Positions 1-6,556 are shown, numbered from the stretch's first letter. The stretch: DNA of 10,853 nucleotides from Thermoplasmata archaeon (GCA_022749905.1 JAKIWU010000034.1:1-10853), one strand, 5' to 3'. Notes: generated by a model not told the origin, from the sequence alone. Made by a program: numbers and translations.

Positions 1-455
1 CACCTGATCAGCTCGTCCGCTTCCTCTGGCTTTCGACCATTGGGCCCGACGATAGCTTCCTCGCGCTCGCGCCACCGCTCCTACTGGCGGGAGCCGGGAT
101 GGGCCTCTTTGCCGCACCGAACCGGGCCGCGATGATGAGCGCCGTAGAACCCGGGCGGCGCGGCATCGCCTCCTCGGTGGGCACAACGTTCGTGAATACC
201 GGGATGACGGTGAGCCTCGGCGTGACCCTCGTGATCCTCTCCCGCTCCCTCCCGCGTTCTGCGATCCAGGCCATCTTCGTCGGCGCCCGCCCCGCCTCGA
301 CTTCTGCAACCCTCGCCCTGGGGTTTCTCAGCTCGATCCACGAGATCTTCTTCGTATCGGCGCTGCTCATTCTGGCGGCCCTGGTTCCGACGGTCTGGCG
401 CGGGCTTCCGCCCCGTTCTCGAGGTGAGCCGCGGGGGATCACGCCGCCGGACTGA
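1..455 (+). CDS. MFS drug/solute exporter, DHA2 (EmrB/QacA-like), C-terminal part
   Basis: This is the last 150 residues of a major facilitator superfamily proton-coupled exporter; the start lies left of the window and the reading frame runs from base 3. A membrane segment leads into a glycine-rich stretch and the motif GLFAAPNRAAMMSAV, then RRGIASSVGTTFVNTGM. This arrangement (G-x-F-x-x-P-N, then RG-A-S and a helix with N-x-G) is typical of the 14-helix DHA2 group near helices 11-13. A last hydrophobic helix (FFVSALLILAALVPTVW) precedes a short basic tail. The substrate cannot be told from this fragment. Its final 17 nt overlap the 3' end of the opposite-strand regulator gene, so the two genes converge with no spacer and antisense read-through is likely. 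A regulator next to an exporter often controls it, but here they converge rather than diverge, so that link is only inference. Confidence 0.8.
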   Translation, partial: PDQLVRFLWLSTIGPDDSFLALAPPLLLAGAGMGLFAAPNRAAMMSAVEPGRRGIASSVGTTFVNTGMTVSLGVTLVILSRSLPRSAIQAIFVGARPASTSATLALGFLSSIHEIFFVSALLILAALVPTVWRGLPPRSRGEPRGITPPD

Positions 456-1512
456 CCTTCTGGGTTGCCGAGCGCCGCGGCGCGACCCGGTCGTACCGAT
501 GGTCCACGGCGACGGCGAAGCCGCTCGCGGGCTCCTGGAGGAGTTCGATGCCTGTGATCGACTTCTGGAGGGTCGGCATGACCGGTTGCGTTCGCGCCGG
601 TCCCGCCCGCGCCCCCGGGCGCGGGGGTCGGGAGGCGCCCATCGCGCCGATGAGGAGCCTGCCGTCGCCGACCACGTAGAGGAACGGAAAGACCTCGCAC
701 TCCCGCACGAGGGTCTGGAAGACGACCTCCGGCCGGATCCCCGGAAGGAGACTCCCCGAGATGAACACGTACAGATCGGCCGCGTTCCCACGATAGGCGG
801 AGAGTCGCGAAGGATCGAGGAAGACCCTGTGGTTCACCCAGCCGAGCGCGACCAGGCGTTGCTGGGAGAACGGCAGGCCCAGCGGGCCCACGAGCCGACC
901 GAGGGCGGCTGGGCTCGAGTCGGCGAAGGGACGATAGGCGAGCTCGCCCGCGGCCCACTTCTGATGTTCGGAGGGGAGGGGTACATCGTTCTCGGCAGGG
1001 GCCGATCCCCCGAGTCCCATCGGATAGGTCACGGTCCCCTCGATCCCGGCGAGATGGGACCACAGCCCTTCGAAGTCGAAGTAGACGGGGACCGAGGGGC
1101 CCTGAAGATCGGCCACGAGGGACGTCGAGGAGCTCGCGAGCTCCCCCCACCCGGAGCCCCGCGCCATCTCGCGTGCGGCAGACTCGGTACGGGCGAGGAA
1201 GACCCCGATCACCGCACGGGGACTCACCAGGAGGAGCGTAGTGCCCTCGTGCGCGCTCCATCGCCGCGAAAGCTCCTCCACCCGATCCGCAAACGGGCGG
1301 GCGACGAGAAACGTTGCCCACCTCAATCCGAATCGCTCGGGCTCGGGAACATACCGGTCCCGAAGCCAGCCTTCGGTGTACGCCCGCCGGCGCGCCGCAT
1401 GATACGTGGATCTCGGAAGGCCGCACCGTTGCAGGCGGACGCGCTCGGGCGAGGCGGCAGAACCGAGGAGAACGGCGATCGTTTTCGCCTCCGCATCGGT
1501 CAGCGCGCGCAC
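439..1512 (-). CDS. Putative transcriptional regulator with winged helix and duplicated Lrp-like module
   Basis: This 357-residue soluble protein does not match a named family that I can recognise with certainty. Residues 1-60 look like a winged helix-turn-helix: LTDAEAK begins helix 1, GLPRSTYHAARRRA is a plausible recognition helix, and a wing follows. Residues 62-118 form a beta-alpha-beta-beta unit (WATFLVARPFADRVEELSRRW, then LLLVSPRAVIGVFLA) resembling the effector domain of Lrp/AsnC regulators. Residues about 197-291 repeat the pattern: GLP, a helix, GW, a strand (DLYVFISG), a helix with RPEVVF, then FLYVVGDGRLLIGAMG. A YFDFEG element lies between the two halves. The tail is basic and Pro/Arg-rich. 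The start is GTG, chosen because GGAGG lies exactly 5 nt upstream. The gene is divergent from the surface protein, which makes that gene or itself a natural target. The regulator role is inferred. Confidence 0.6.
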   Translation of the reverse strand: MRALTDAEAKTIAVLLGSAASPERVRLQRCGLPRSTYHAARRRAYTEGWLRDRYVPEPERFGLRWATFLVARPFADRVEELSRRWSAHEGTTLLLVSPRAVIGVFLARTESAAREMARGSGWGELASSSTSLVADLQGPSVPVYFDFEGLWSHLAGIEGTVTYPMGLGGSAPAENDVPLPSEHQKWAAGELAYRPFADSSPAALGRLVGPLGLPFSQQRLVALGWVNHRVFLDPSRLSAYRGNAADLYVFISGSLLPGIRPEVVFQTLVRECEVFPFLYVVGDGRLLIGAMGASRPPRPGARAGPARTQPVMPTLQKSITGIELLQEPASGFAVAVDHRYDRVAPRRSATQKVSPAA

Positions 1513-1517
1513 ATCCC

Positions 1518-1522
1518 CCTCC
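1518..1522 (-). promoter_or_regulatory. Ribosome binding site of the regulator
   Basis: GGAGG within a GAGGAGGGGG purine run ends 5 nt before the GTG codon at 1512. It decides the GTG start. The nearby out-of-frame ATG formed by the bases GATGTG would not give this protein. Confidence 0.7.
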
Positions 1523-1583
1523 TCGATGGCGGCGGACGCCCTAGCATGGGGTTCAATCGGCCCGAACGACGATGAAACATGCC

Positions 1584-1590
1584 CTTATAC
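1584..1590 (+). promoter_or_regulatory. TATA-like box of the surface protein
   Basis: CTTATAC is the most AT-rich heptamer in the 127-bp divergent gap. A start site about 25 nt downstream would fall near 1612 and give a leader of roughly 28 nt before the ATG at 1640. No good Shine-Dalgarno precedes that ATG. I see no equally clear box on the minus strand for the regulator; GATTGAA around 1551-1558 is only a weak candidate. Confidence 0.5.
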
Positions 1591-1639
1591 CCACCCTACG
1601 GACTCGGAACCCTTCGAGCGAGGTCGTCGCAAACCCACC

Positions 1640-3091
1640 ATGCGGAAAGCTGGAATGCGCGTCGGAGCGTGGTATGCGCTCGGGTGTGCGCTCTTCCTGG
1701 TCGCGACCCTCATGCCTGCCGCCTCGGGAACGACGGCGCTGGGCCCTGTGATCGTCCCAGTTTCCCAGTGGGCGTTCGGGGCGGATCACACGGTCACCGC
1801 GAGCGGCGTTTCGGCCGACGGGACGGCGACGTATTCCGTTCACGCCTCGCTCGGCTGGCACACGATCCTCACCCAGACCAACCTCACCAACCAGCAGTTC
1901 CAGGTCGAGGCCAATCGCACGATGGTCGGGTCTCTCTTCGTTACCTACTGCCGCCCGGACTGCTCCCATCCCATCGGGACGGCGAACATCAGCGAGCACG
2001 CCTGGCAGACCGTGATCGCCTACGCCACGTTCACCACCAACGGGTTCGTGCACACCGCGAACGGCTGGGCTCCCGCGATCGCGATCCAGAACTCCACCGT
2101 CACCGCCCTCGGGAACCTGACGCTGGCCGAGTCGCTCGTGTGGCATAGCCTCCGAGGCACGCTCTCGGCGCACGCCCATCTCGACGTCGCAAGCTCCGCG
2201 GCTACGAGCGTCGCGTTCACACCCGCCCTCGGGCTCGTCCCCGACCCACTCGGGCCCACCGAATGGAACGCATCCTCCACCTACACCGCCTCCGGAAGTT
2301 GGGCGCTCGCCGGGGCCATCACGAAGACGGACTTCTCTGGGGTCACCGTCACCACACCGATCTCGGTGGCTCCCAACCATCTCAGCGCCCACGGGAACGT
2401 GACCGTGACAGGTTCGGTCCTCGGGTCGACCAACCTCGACGGCGGTTGGAGCTCGACCGCCGTCGCACTCCACATCGGGGGGCCCTTCTCCGCCTGGGAG
2501 GGATTCCTCCTGATCCCCATCGGGGCGGATCTCTTCGGTGGGGGAAGCACCGTGCCCTGGGGAGCGCAGGCGACCGGAGCCCAGTTGGCCTCGACCTCCG
2601 CCGTCGATGTGGGTGCGCGCGGGTCGGTCGCGCACCTCCCGATTCTCGCCTCCGTCACAAGCTACGCCCCGAGGTCGACCGCTTCGGGATCGGTTGCGGT
2701 GCCCACAACGGCCCTCGTGGGCTCGGCGACATTGTCGACCGACGTGCTTCCGCCGGACGGTCCTGCGGCCACGACGATCCAGGCGCAACCGGAAAGCGTG
2801 GCGAGTGCGCAGCAGGGCGTTCAGTGCCTTCTCGTGGGCTGCGCGGGCCCCCACGGCTCGACCCCACGTCCGTTCGCTCCTCTCCTGGGGATCGGCCTCG
2901 TGATCGTCGTTCTCGCAGCGTTCGTTGCCGTGGTGGCGAAGCGCCAGCCCCCTCGGACCCCGCCTGCCTCTCCGAATGCGGCCCTCTACCCGCAGGCGGG
3001 AGCCGCGGTCACGCCGCGCGCGCCCACGCGCGTTCCGCCGACAGAACCTCCGAGCGAGGCCGCCGAGGATCCGTTGGGTCACCTCTGGTGA
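1640..3091 (+). CDS. Secreted surface protein with C-terminal membrane anchor
   Basis: This is a 483-residue protein of unknown function. Residues 1-30 form a signal peptide: basic MRKAGMR, hydrophobic core ALGCALFLVATLM, and a small-residue cleavage region PAASG. The mature part is rich in Thr, Ser, Ala, Gly and Val with alternating beta-strand patterns. It has about seven N-x-S/T sequons (N81, N92, N116, N151, N159, N210, N253), as expected of an archaeal glycosylated envelope protein. Cys pairs C104/C108 and C396/C401 could form small disulfide loops. Residues 411-433 form one membrane helix, followed by KRQ and a 50-residue Pro-rich cytoplasmic tail ending HLW. The frame is open back to 1406, but that region overlaps the regulator and would bury the signal peptide, so I start at ATG 1640; ATG 1655 is an alternative. 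The gene is divergent from the regulator. Confidence 0.75.
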   Translation: MRKAGMRVGAWYALGCALFLVATLMPAASGTTALGPVIVPVSQWAFGADHTVTASGVSADGTATYSVHASLGWHTILTQTNLTNQQFQVEANRTMVGSLFVTYCRPDCSHPIGTANISEHAWQTVIAYATFTTNGFVHTANGWAPAIAIQNSTVTALGNLTLAESLVWHSLRGTLSAHAHLDVASSAATSVAFTPALGLVPDPLGPTEWNASSTYTASGSWALAGAITKTDFSGVTVTTPISVAPNHLSAHGNVTVTGSVLGSTNLDGGWSSTAVALHIGGPFSAWEGFLLIPIGADLFGGGSTVPWGAQATGAQLASTSAVDVGARGSVAHLPILASVTSYAPRSTASGSVAVPTTALVGSATLSTDVLPPDGPAATTIQAQPESVASAQQGVQCLLVGCAGPHGSTPRPFAPLLGIGLVIVVLAAFVAVVAKRQPPRTPPASPNAALYPQAGAAVTPRAPTRVPPTEPPSEAAEDPLGHLW

Positions 3092-3103
3092 CACGCCAGG
3101 ACG

Positions 3104-3135
3104 GCGGCGCCGGATGGGCAGCGCGCGGGCGCCGC
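3104..3135. repeat. GC-rich inverted repeat between convergent genes
   Basis: GCGGCGCC at 3104-3111 and GGCGCCGC at 3128-3135 are perfect complements separated by 16 nt. They lie in the 52-bp gap between the surface protein and the zinc-ribbon membrane protein, just past both stop codons. A transcript from either strand could fold here. No U-tract follows, so calling it a terminator would be a guess. Such repeats also arise by chance in very GC-rich DNA. Confidence 0.35.
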
Positions 3136-3143
3136 GCCCCTCG

Positions 3144-3791
3144 CTAAATGTACTGCTGGTCGGTGTAGCAGTACCAGCGGCTGTACTGGGCGATCCAGAC
3201 AGCTGGCCGGCCACACCGCGGGCAGGTGGCCGCAGCAGGGGCTGCGGGAGCCGCGGGGGGGGCCGGAGCCGCAGGCATCGCGGAGGGCATGGCCGGCGCA
3301 GCGCTCTGGGCGGGGTGGTAGGCGAACGGTGCGCCACCCTGGCCCATTTGACGCTGCCAGTTGATCACCGGGTCGAACTTCAGGTAGGCAACGAGGACCA
3401 GGATCCCGACGATGAACCAGCCAAAGATGAACCCGAGGATCATCCAGAGGATCGACTTGTCCTTCGCGGCCTGGTATTGGCCCGCGTCGGTGAGGCGGAT
3501 GATCTCCCCGAGCTGGATCCAGATCACGAACTGGACGACAACGACGATCACGAACCAAACGGCCCAGATGTCGTAAACGCCGGCGCCCACGATCGCGCTC
3601 GCGATCGCGAGCACTGCTACAACTCCGAGGAGTCCGAGTACCGAAAGGATACCGATGATCAGCGTGAGGATCCGGGCGATATTGAGCATCGAACGCAGCG
3701 ACTGCACTTCGGCCGGCGGCATTCCCATCGGCATTGGTGCGCCACCGTACGGCGTGGCGTAGGGCGCTCCTGGGTACGTCGGTGCTGACAC
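3144..3791 (-). CDS. Multi-helix membrane protein with C-terminal incomplete zinc ribbon
   Basis: This is a 215-residue membrane protein of unknown function. Residues 1-27 are Pro/Gly/Tyr/Met-rich. Hydrophobic segments at about 39-71 (one long or two short helices), 74-95 and 113-136 make the membrane core. A loop between the last two contains EIIRLTDAGQYQAAKDKS. An Ala/Pro linker spans 161-188. The last 27 residues have a zinc-ribbon shape: C190-x-x-C193, then AQYSRWYC with C208, but the expected fourth ligand position is Asp211 (CYTD), so only three Cys are present. Similar CPxCG-QY-RWYCY tails occur on many archaeal membrane proteins. The start is GTG, with AGAGGT six to eleven nt upstream. 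The gene lies 121 bp downstream of aRF1 on the same strand and has its own candidate promoter and a GC-rich inverted repeat. Confidence 0.7.
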   Translation of the reverse strand: MSAPTYPGAPYATPYGGAPMPMGMPPAEVQSLRSMLNIARILTLIIGILSVLGLLGVVAVLAIASAIVGAGVYDIWAVWFVIVVVVQFVIWIQLGEIIRLTDAGQYQAAKDKSILWMILGFIFGWFIVGILVLVAYLKFDPVINWQRQMGQGGAPFAYHPAQSAAPAMPSAMPAAPAPPAAPAAPAAATCPRCGRPAVWIAQYSRWYCYTDQQYI

Positions 3792-3802
3792 AGCTTACCT
3801 CT

Positions 3803-3822
3803 CGGGGCCGAGCAGGGCCCCG
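3803..3822. repeat. 7-6-7 inverted repeat next to a TATA-like box (candidate operator)
   Basis: CGGGGCC at 3803-3809 and GGCCCCG at 3816-3822 are perfect complements with a 6-nt spacer. The repeat abuts the TATA-like element at 3823-3831 on one side and the ribosome binding site at 3797-3802 on the other. A repressor bound here would block initiation at the zinc-ribbon gene. A repeat of the same geometry lies next to the TATA box at 9083-9090. Confidence 0.4.
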
Positions 3823-3831
3823 CTTGATAAG
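3823..3831 (-). promoter_or_regulatory. Weak TATA-like box of the zinc-ribbon membrane protein
   Basis: CTTATCAAG on the minus strand is the only AT-rich stretch upstream of the GTG at 3791. Its distance of 32-40 nt to the start codon would give a short leader of about 10 nt, like that predicted for thioredoxin. The match to the archaeal TATA consensus is poor. Confidence 0.3.
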
Positions 3832-3912
3832 GGTTCCGAACGACGGGGCGCTCTCACTCATGGGGCCGAGGTGAACACCGGCCCGTCGGGCTGGATGGAC
3901 TCGATCGGTGGG

Positions 3913-5190
3913 CTACCGAGGCGAGGGCGAGGGGCGCGCGAGAGGGTATCGCAGCAGGGCCGCGACCCCGCCGAACGCTTTCCCGAGCAACTCCCCCTCC
4001 TCACTTTCGGAGGAGATCATGCGGATGCGCGCGCCGGACTGGCTCGCCCGAGCGTACAACGTCTCCACGTAGTCGTTGACGGCGCCTGCCGAAAGGGAAG
4101 CGACCCCGCACTTCGGGCACGCGCCCGAGGCAGCCTCAGCCACCTTCTCGTCCGTCACGGACCGGGTGAAGTGGTTCCCGCAGCTCGAACAGGAGAGCTC
4201 GACGTACTTCTTGCGGATCCCCTCCGAGAGGAGGAGCTGGTCCACCGCGCCGACTTCCAGCGCATGCGAGACGTCGGCGTCGCCGTAGGCGGCGAGTCCG
4301 GTCTCCGCCTTGCGGATCTCGAGGAGGAGGCGCTGGAGGAGCTGCTTCTCTTCCGCGATTTCGAGCCCGTGGAGGGTCTGGGTCGCTTTCTCGACGAGCT
4401 CCTTGAGCCCGTATTCGTCGGTGTACCCGACGTCGAAGAGAGGCTGGACGATCTTCTGCTGGAGTTCGTAGTGGAGGTAGCTTTCCTTGTAGAAGTACTC
4501 CTTCGTTGCGCCCGGGCCGCCGAGCAGGATCCCCTTGATCGCGTCCTTGTGCGGGAGAAACAGCTCGTTGATCATCTCCCCGCACCGCACGAAGAACTCG
4601 TGCGCCGCGTGCTCGATCAACCGTTCGAACCGGTGCGCGGACTGGCCCCCGCGCCCGTGCTTGCTCGGCACCAGCGACTGCTTGTTGCGCAGGGTCTCGA
4701 TGCGTTTCCCCCGCAGGAAGCCGATGGTCACCTCGGCTCGGTCCATCACCACGAGGCCCCAGATCTCGGGCTCGTGGATCATCCCGAGGAGCGGATCGAG
4801 GAAGAACTTCGAATCGCACCGGTAGAGGTAGGTGTTGAGCGGTTCGGGAGGTTCGACGATGAACGTGACCGGTTCCGATTTATCGGCGCCGACCGCCTGG
4901 TTCCCGACGAAGAACGCGAGACCGTTCTTCGGGGGTTCCTTGTACGCCCGGACCCGGCCCATGAGCGACTCGATCGCCCACATGACGTTCTTCCGTGTGG
5001 TCCGGCTCTTGATGTTCGAACTCTGCGCGTACTCGTTCCGCAGGTACCCCATCACGTCGGAGATCTGCTTGCCGGGCGAGACGTAGAGCGAAATGAGCTC
5101 GGTCGCCCGGCCCTTGGCGGCCGCGATCTCCTCGATCTTCCGCCGGAACGTGTACCGCTCGAGCTGGGGGTCGGTGGCAGGCGTGCTCAA
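3913..5190 (-). CDS. prf1: Peptide chain release factor aRF1
   Basis: This 425-residue class 1 release factor recognises all three stop codons in the ribosomal A site and triggers peptidyl-tRNA hydrolysis. All family signatures are present. NIKS lies at 59-62 and YxCxxxF at 123-129 (YRCDSKF), both for stop-codon reading in domain 1. GGQ at 181-183 in GRGGQSAHRF is the catalytic loop of domain 2. Domain 3 carries a zinc-ribbon-like insertion with C334/C337 and C358/C361, as in many archaeal homologues. Length is close to the usual 410-430. The start codon is TTG, supported by GGGAGG 5 nt upstream; the next Met is at 47, too late because the N-terminal helix would be lost. Thioredoxin lies 89 bp upstream on the same strand, so the two may be cotranscribed. 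A weak AT-rich stretch at 5224-5231 could be its own promoter. Confidence 0.97.
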   Translation of the reverse strand: MSTPATDPQLERYTFRRKIEEIAAAKGRATELISLYVSPGKQISDVMGYLRNEYAQSSNIKSRTTRKNVMWAIESLMGRVRAYKEPPKNGLAFFVGNQAVGADKSEPVTFIVEPPEPLNTYLYRCDSKFFLDPLLGMIHEPEIWGLVVMDRAEVTIGFLRGKRIETLRNKQSLVPSKHGRGGQSAHRFERLIEHAAHEFFVRCGEMINELFLPHKDAIKGILLGGPGATKEYFYKESYLHYELQQKIVQPLFDVGYTDEYGLKELVEKATQTLHGLEIAEEKQLLQRLLLEIRKAETGLAAYGDADVSHALEVGAVDQLLLSEGIRKKYVELSCSSCGNHFTRSVTDEKVAEAASGACPKCGVASLSAGAVNDYVETLYARASQSGARIRMISSESEEGELLGKAFGGVAALLRYPLARPSPSPR

Positions 5191-5195
5191 TAGAA

Positions 5196-5201
5196 CCTCC
5201 C
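5196..5201 (-). promoter_or_regulatory. Ribosome binding site of aRF1
   Basis: GGGAGG followed by TTCTA places GGAGG exactly 5 nt before the TTG codon at 5190. This is the main evidence that a rare TTG initiates this essential gene. Confidence 0.75.
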
Positions 5202-5250
5202 GGGAGCGGGGCGCTCCACGAGCTTCAGAATCCCAAGGGGAAGGGTGCTA

Positions 5251-5273
5251 CGCCCGGGCCCGTACCCCGGGCG
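5251..5273. repeat. GC-rich hairpin between thioredoxin and aRF1
   Basis: CGCCCGGG at 5251-5258 and CCCGGGCG at 5266-5273 pair perfectly around a 7-nt loop. On the minus-strand transcript the hairpin begins about 7 nt after the thioredoxin stop codon. It could partly terminate transcription or protect the thioredoxin mRNA end, which would set different levels for the two genes. No U-tract follows it. Confidence 0.45.
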
Positions 5274-5279
5274 GCGGAG

Positions 5280-5594
5280 TCAGAGGAGCTTGCGGATGTG
5301 CTCGTCGATGACCTCTTCGGGGTAGGCCCCGACGATCCGGTCAACGAGTTTGCCTTCCTTGTAGAAGAGCAGGGTCGGGATGCTCATGATGCCGAGCTGG
5401 CCGGCTTTCTCGCCGTGATCGTCCGAGTTGAGCTTCCCGAACTGGACCTTTCCGTTGTACCGGGTCGAGAGCCGCTCGACGATGGGGGAGACCATCCGGC
5501 ACGGCCCGCACCACGGAGCCCAGACGTCGATGACTGCGACCTTGTTCTGGGAGATTCGATCGAATCCTGCCCCATCGAGCTCTTCCACGCTCAA
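5280..5594 (-). CDS. trxA: Thioredoxin
   Basis: This 104-residue cytoplasmic thiol-disulfide oxidoreductase is of standard single-domain length. The active site WCGPC lies at 28-32 in VIDVWAPWCGPCRM, and the cis-proline loop is SIPT at 71-74. The rest of the fold matches: KLNSDD, GIMSIPTLLFYKEGK, then a C-terminal helix ending IRKLL. The frame is open upstream to 5894, giving 204 residues, but the extra part is Arg/Gly/Pro-rich and crosses the TATA box, so it is not coding. I chose TTG at 5594 because GAGG lies 6 nt upstream and the resulting N-terminus (MSVEELDGAGF) fits the family. GTG at 5588 is the alternative. It lies upstream of aRF1 on the same strand and could keep the release factor's cysteines reduced, though that is inference. 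It is divergent from the methyltransferase-like gene. Confidence 0.95.
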   Translation of the reverse strand: MSVEELDGAGFDRISQNKVAVIDVWAPWCGPCRMVSPIVERLSTRYNGKVQFGKLNSDDHGEKAGQLGIMSIPTLLFYKEGKLVDRIVGAYPEEVIDEHIRKLL

Positions 5595-5597
5595 TTT

Positions 5598-5604
5598 CTC
5601 CCTC
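5598..5604 (-). promoter_or_regulatory. Ribosome binding site of thioredoxin
   Basis: GAGGGAG is followed by AAA and the TTG at 5594. Counting from GAGG, the spacing to TTG is 6 nt, close to the 5 nt seen at other genes here. From the same element the GTG at 5588 would be 12 nt away, so TTG is favoured. Confidence 0.55.
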
Positions 5605-5626
5605 AGTGACTTCGGAGTGTCCCCGC

Positions 5627-5634
5627 GTATAAAG
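5627..5634 (-). promoter_or_regulatory. TATA box of thioredoxin
   Basis: CTTTATAC on the minus strand is the best TATA match in the 134-bp divergent gap. A transcript starting about 25 nt downstream would begin near 5604, leaving a leader of about 10 nt that just contains the ribosome binding site. Confidence 0.65.
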
Positions 5635-5701
5635 CCAGTTCGCACCTGCGCGTGATTTCGGCGAGGAAAGCACCTGAAACTCGCCCCACCGCCATGCCGT
5701 C

Positions 5702-5709
5702 TAAGTATT
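5702..5709 (+). promoter_or_regulatory. TATA-like box of the methyltransferase-like gene (leaderless)
   Basis: TAAGTATT is centred about 24 nt before the ATG at 5729, and no Shine-Dalgarno is present between them. The start site would therefore coincide with, or nearly coincide with, the ATG, giving a leaderless mRNA. Confidence 0.5.
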
Positions 5710-5728
5710 CGGCCGCCTTCGACCGGAC

Positions 5729-6556
5729 ATGGAGCGCACTTCCACCCTCGGTACGTCTCGATCGGGCGCCGCGAGCCGCCTACCGGACGGAGCATCGGTG
5801 CCCTCGGGCCCCGGCACGCCTCGCGCCCCGAACCTGCTGACGCCGGCCGTTCGAAAATCGATCCTGCAACGGATGCTCCTGTTCCGGCAGGCATCCCTCG
5901 ACCGAATCGCGGAGCTCTCGGACTGCACCGCCGAGGACCTCAAACGATTCCGCCAGGAGCTCGTCCAAAGCGGGGTCCCCGAGGACCTCATCCATCGGGG
6001 GGCGAACTTCCCGCTGACCCGCGAGTTGCCGCAGGGCGCGTTACTGTACCTCCTCGTCCGCGCGATCCGACCCCAGCGGATCATCGAAACCGGAATCCGA
6101 CCAGGGTACTCGACGACCTGGCTTCTCGCTGCCCTCGAAGCGAATCGAGCGGGGAACCTGACCTCCCTCGGCCCCGGCCCTGTTGCGGGAAGAGCCGCAG
6201 GGGTTCCGGCGGGCTCTGTGGGCCAGTTGGTCGCGCCGTCCCTGCGCGGGCGCTGGACGCTCGTTCTCGGGAATTCGGAGGAGAGGCTCGAGGAGATCCT
6301 TGCCTCCGGTCCCCCCGTGGACCTTTTCTTCTACGACAACGGAACCGATCTCGGTCGCGCCCAGTTCGAGCTCCGGAAAGCGTGGGCGGCGCTCGCCCTC
6401 CACGGGCTCCTTCTCGCGCACCACGTCGATGCGAATCCCGCGTGGACGGAGTTCTGCCAGTGGCAGGGCCTCGCGCCGCAGATCCTGGATGCCGGACCAC
6501 CGCCGCTCGGAGCGCTCGCGGTGCGATCGACCCGCAGCGGCACGGGATCGACCTAG
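5729..6556 (+). CDS. Methyltransferase-like protein, class I fold, degenerate motifs
   Basis: This 275-residue protein resembles the Methyltransf_24 group of class I (Rossmann-fold) SAM-dependent methyltransferases. Residues 1-40 are Pro/Gly/Ser-rich and probably disordered; 41-115 are helical. Motif I is visible as IIETGIRPGYSTTWLLAALE (118-137). The region from RGRWTLVLGN (173-182) through VDLFFYDNG (197-205), FELRKAW (213-219), LALHGLLLAHHVDANPAW (222-239) follows the family order. Several acidic or His positions are changed. The usual S-I-D after strand 2 is SLG (146-148), the D-x-D-H after strand 4 is DNGTD, and the usual DD after strand 5 is HH. SAM binding or catalysis may therefore be altered or lost. 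It has no recognisable substrate. The start is ATG with a TATA-like box at leaderless spacing. Its stop codon overlaps that of moaB on the other strand. Confidence 0.65.
   Translation: MERTSTLGTSRSGAASRLPDGASVPSGPGTPRAPNLLTPAVRKSILQRMLLFRQASLDRIAELSDCTAEDLKRFRQELVQSGVPEDLIHRGANFPLTRELPQGALLYLLVRAIRPQRIIETGIRPGYSTTWLLAALEANRAGNLTSLGPGPVAGRAAGVPAGSVGQLVAPSLRGRWTLVLGNSEERLEEILASGPPVDLFFYDNGTDLGRAQFELRKAWAALALHGLLLAHHVDANPAWTEFCQWQGLAPQILDAGPPPLGALAVRSTRSGTGST

Noticed and set aside
8..1426. 472-codon minus-strand frame covering the transporter end and the regulator
   Set aside because: Arg/Gly/Pro-rich low-complexity translation that crosses two better-supported genes in other frames.
1406..1639. 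78-residue extension of the surface protein to an upstream start
   Set aside because: It overlaps the regulator and would place the signal peptide inside the chain.
1553..3337. 594-codon minus-strand frame opposite the surface protein
   Set aside because: Arg/Gly-rich shadow; the plus strand has a signal peptide, sequons and an anchor helix.
3871..5193. 440-codon plus-strand open frame antisense to aRF1, longer than the gene itself
   Set aside because: It is a shadow of a GC-rich gene with clear release-factor motifs; its translation is rich in Arg, Glu, Leu and Asp repeats without a recognisable fold.
5595..5894. 100-residue N-terminal extension of thioredoxin
   Set aside because: It crosses the TATA box and the start of the divergent gene, has no thioredoxin-like sequence, and a ribosome site supports the TTG at 5594.
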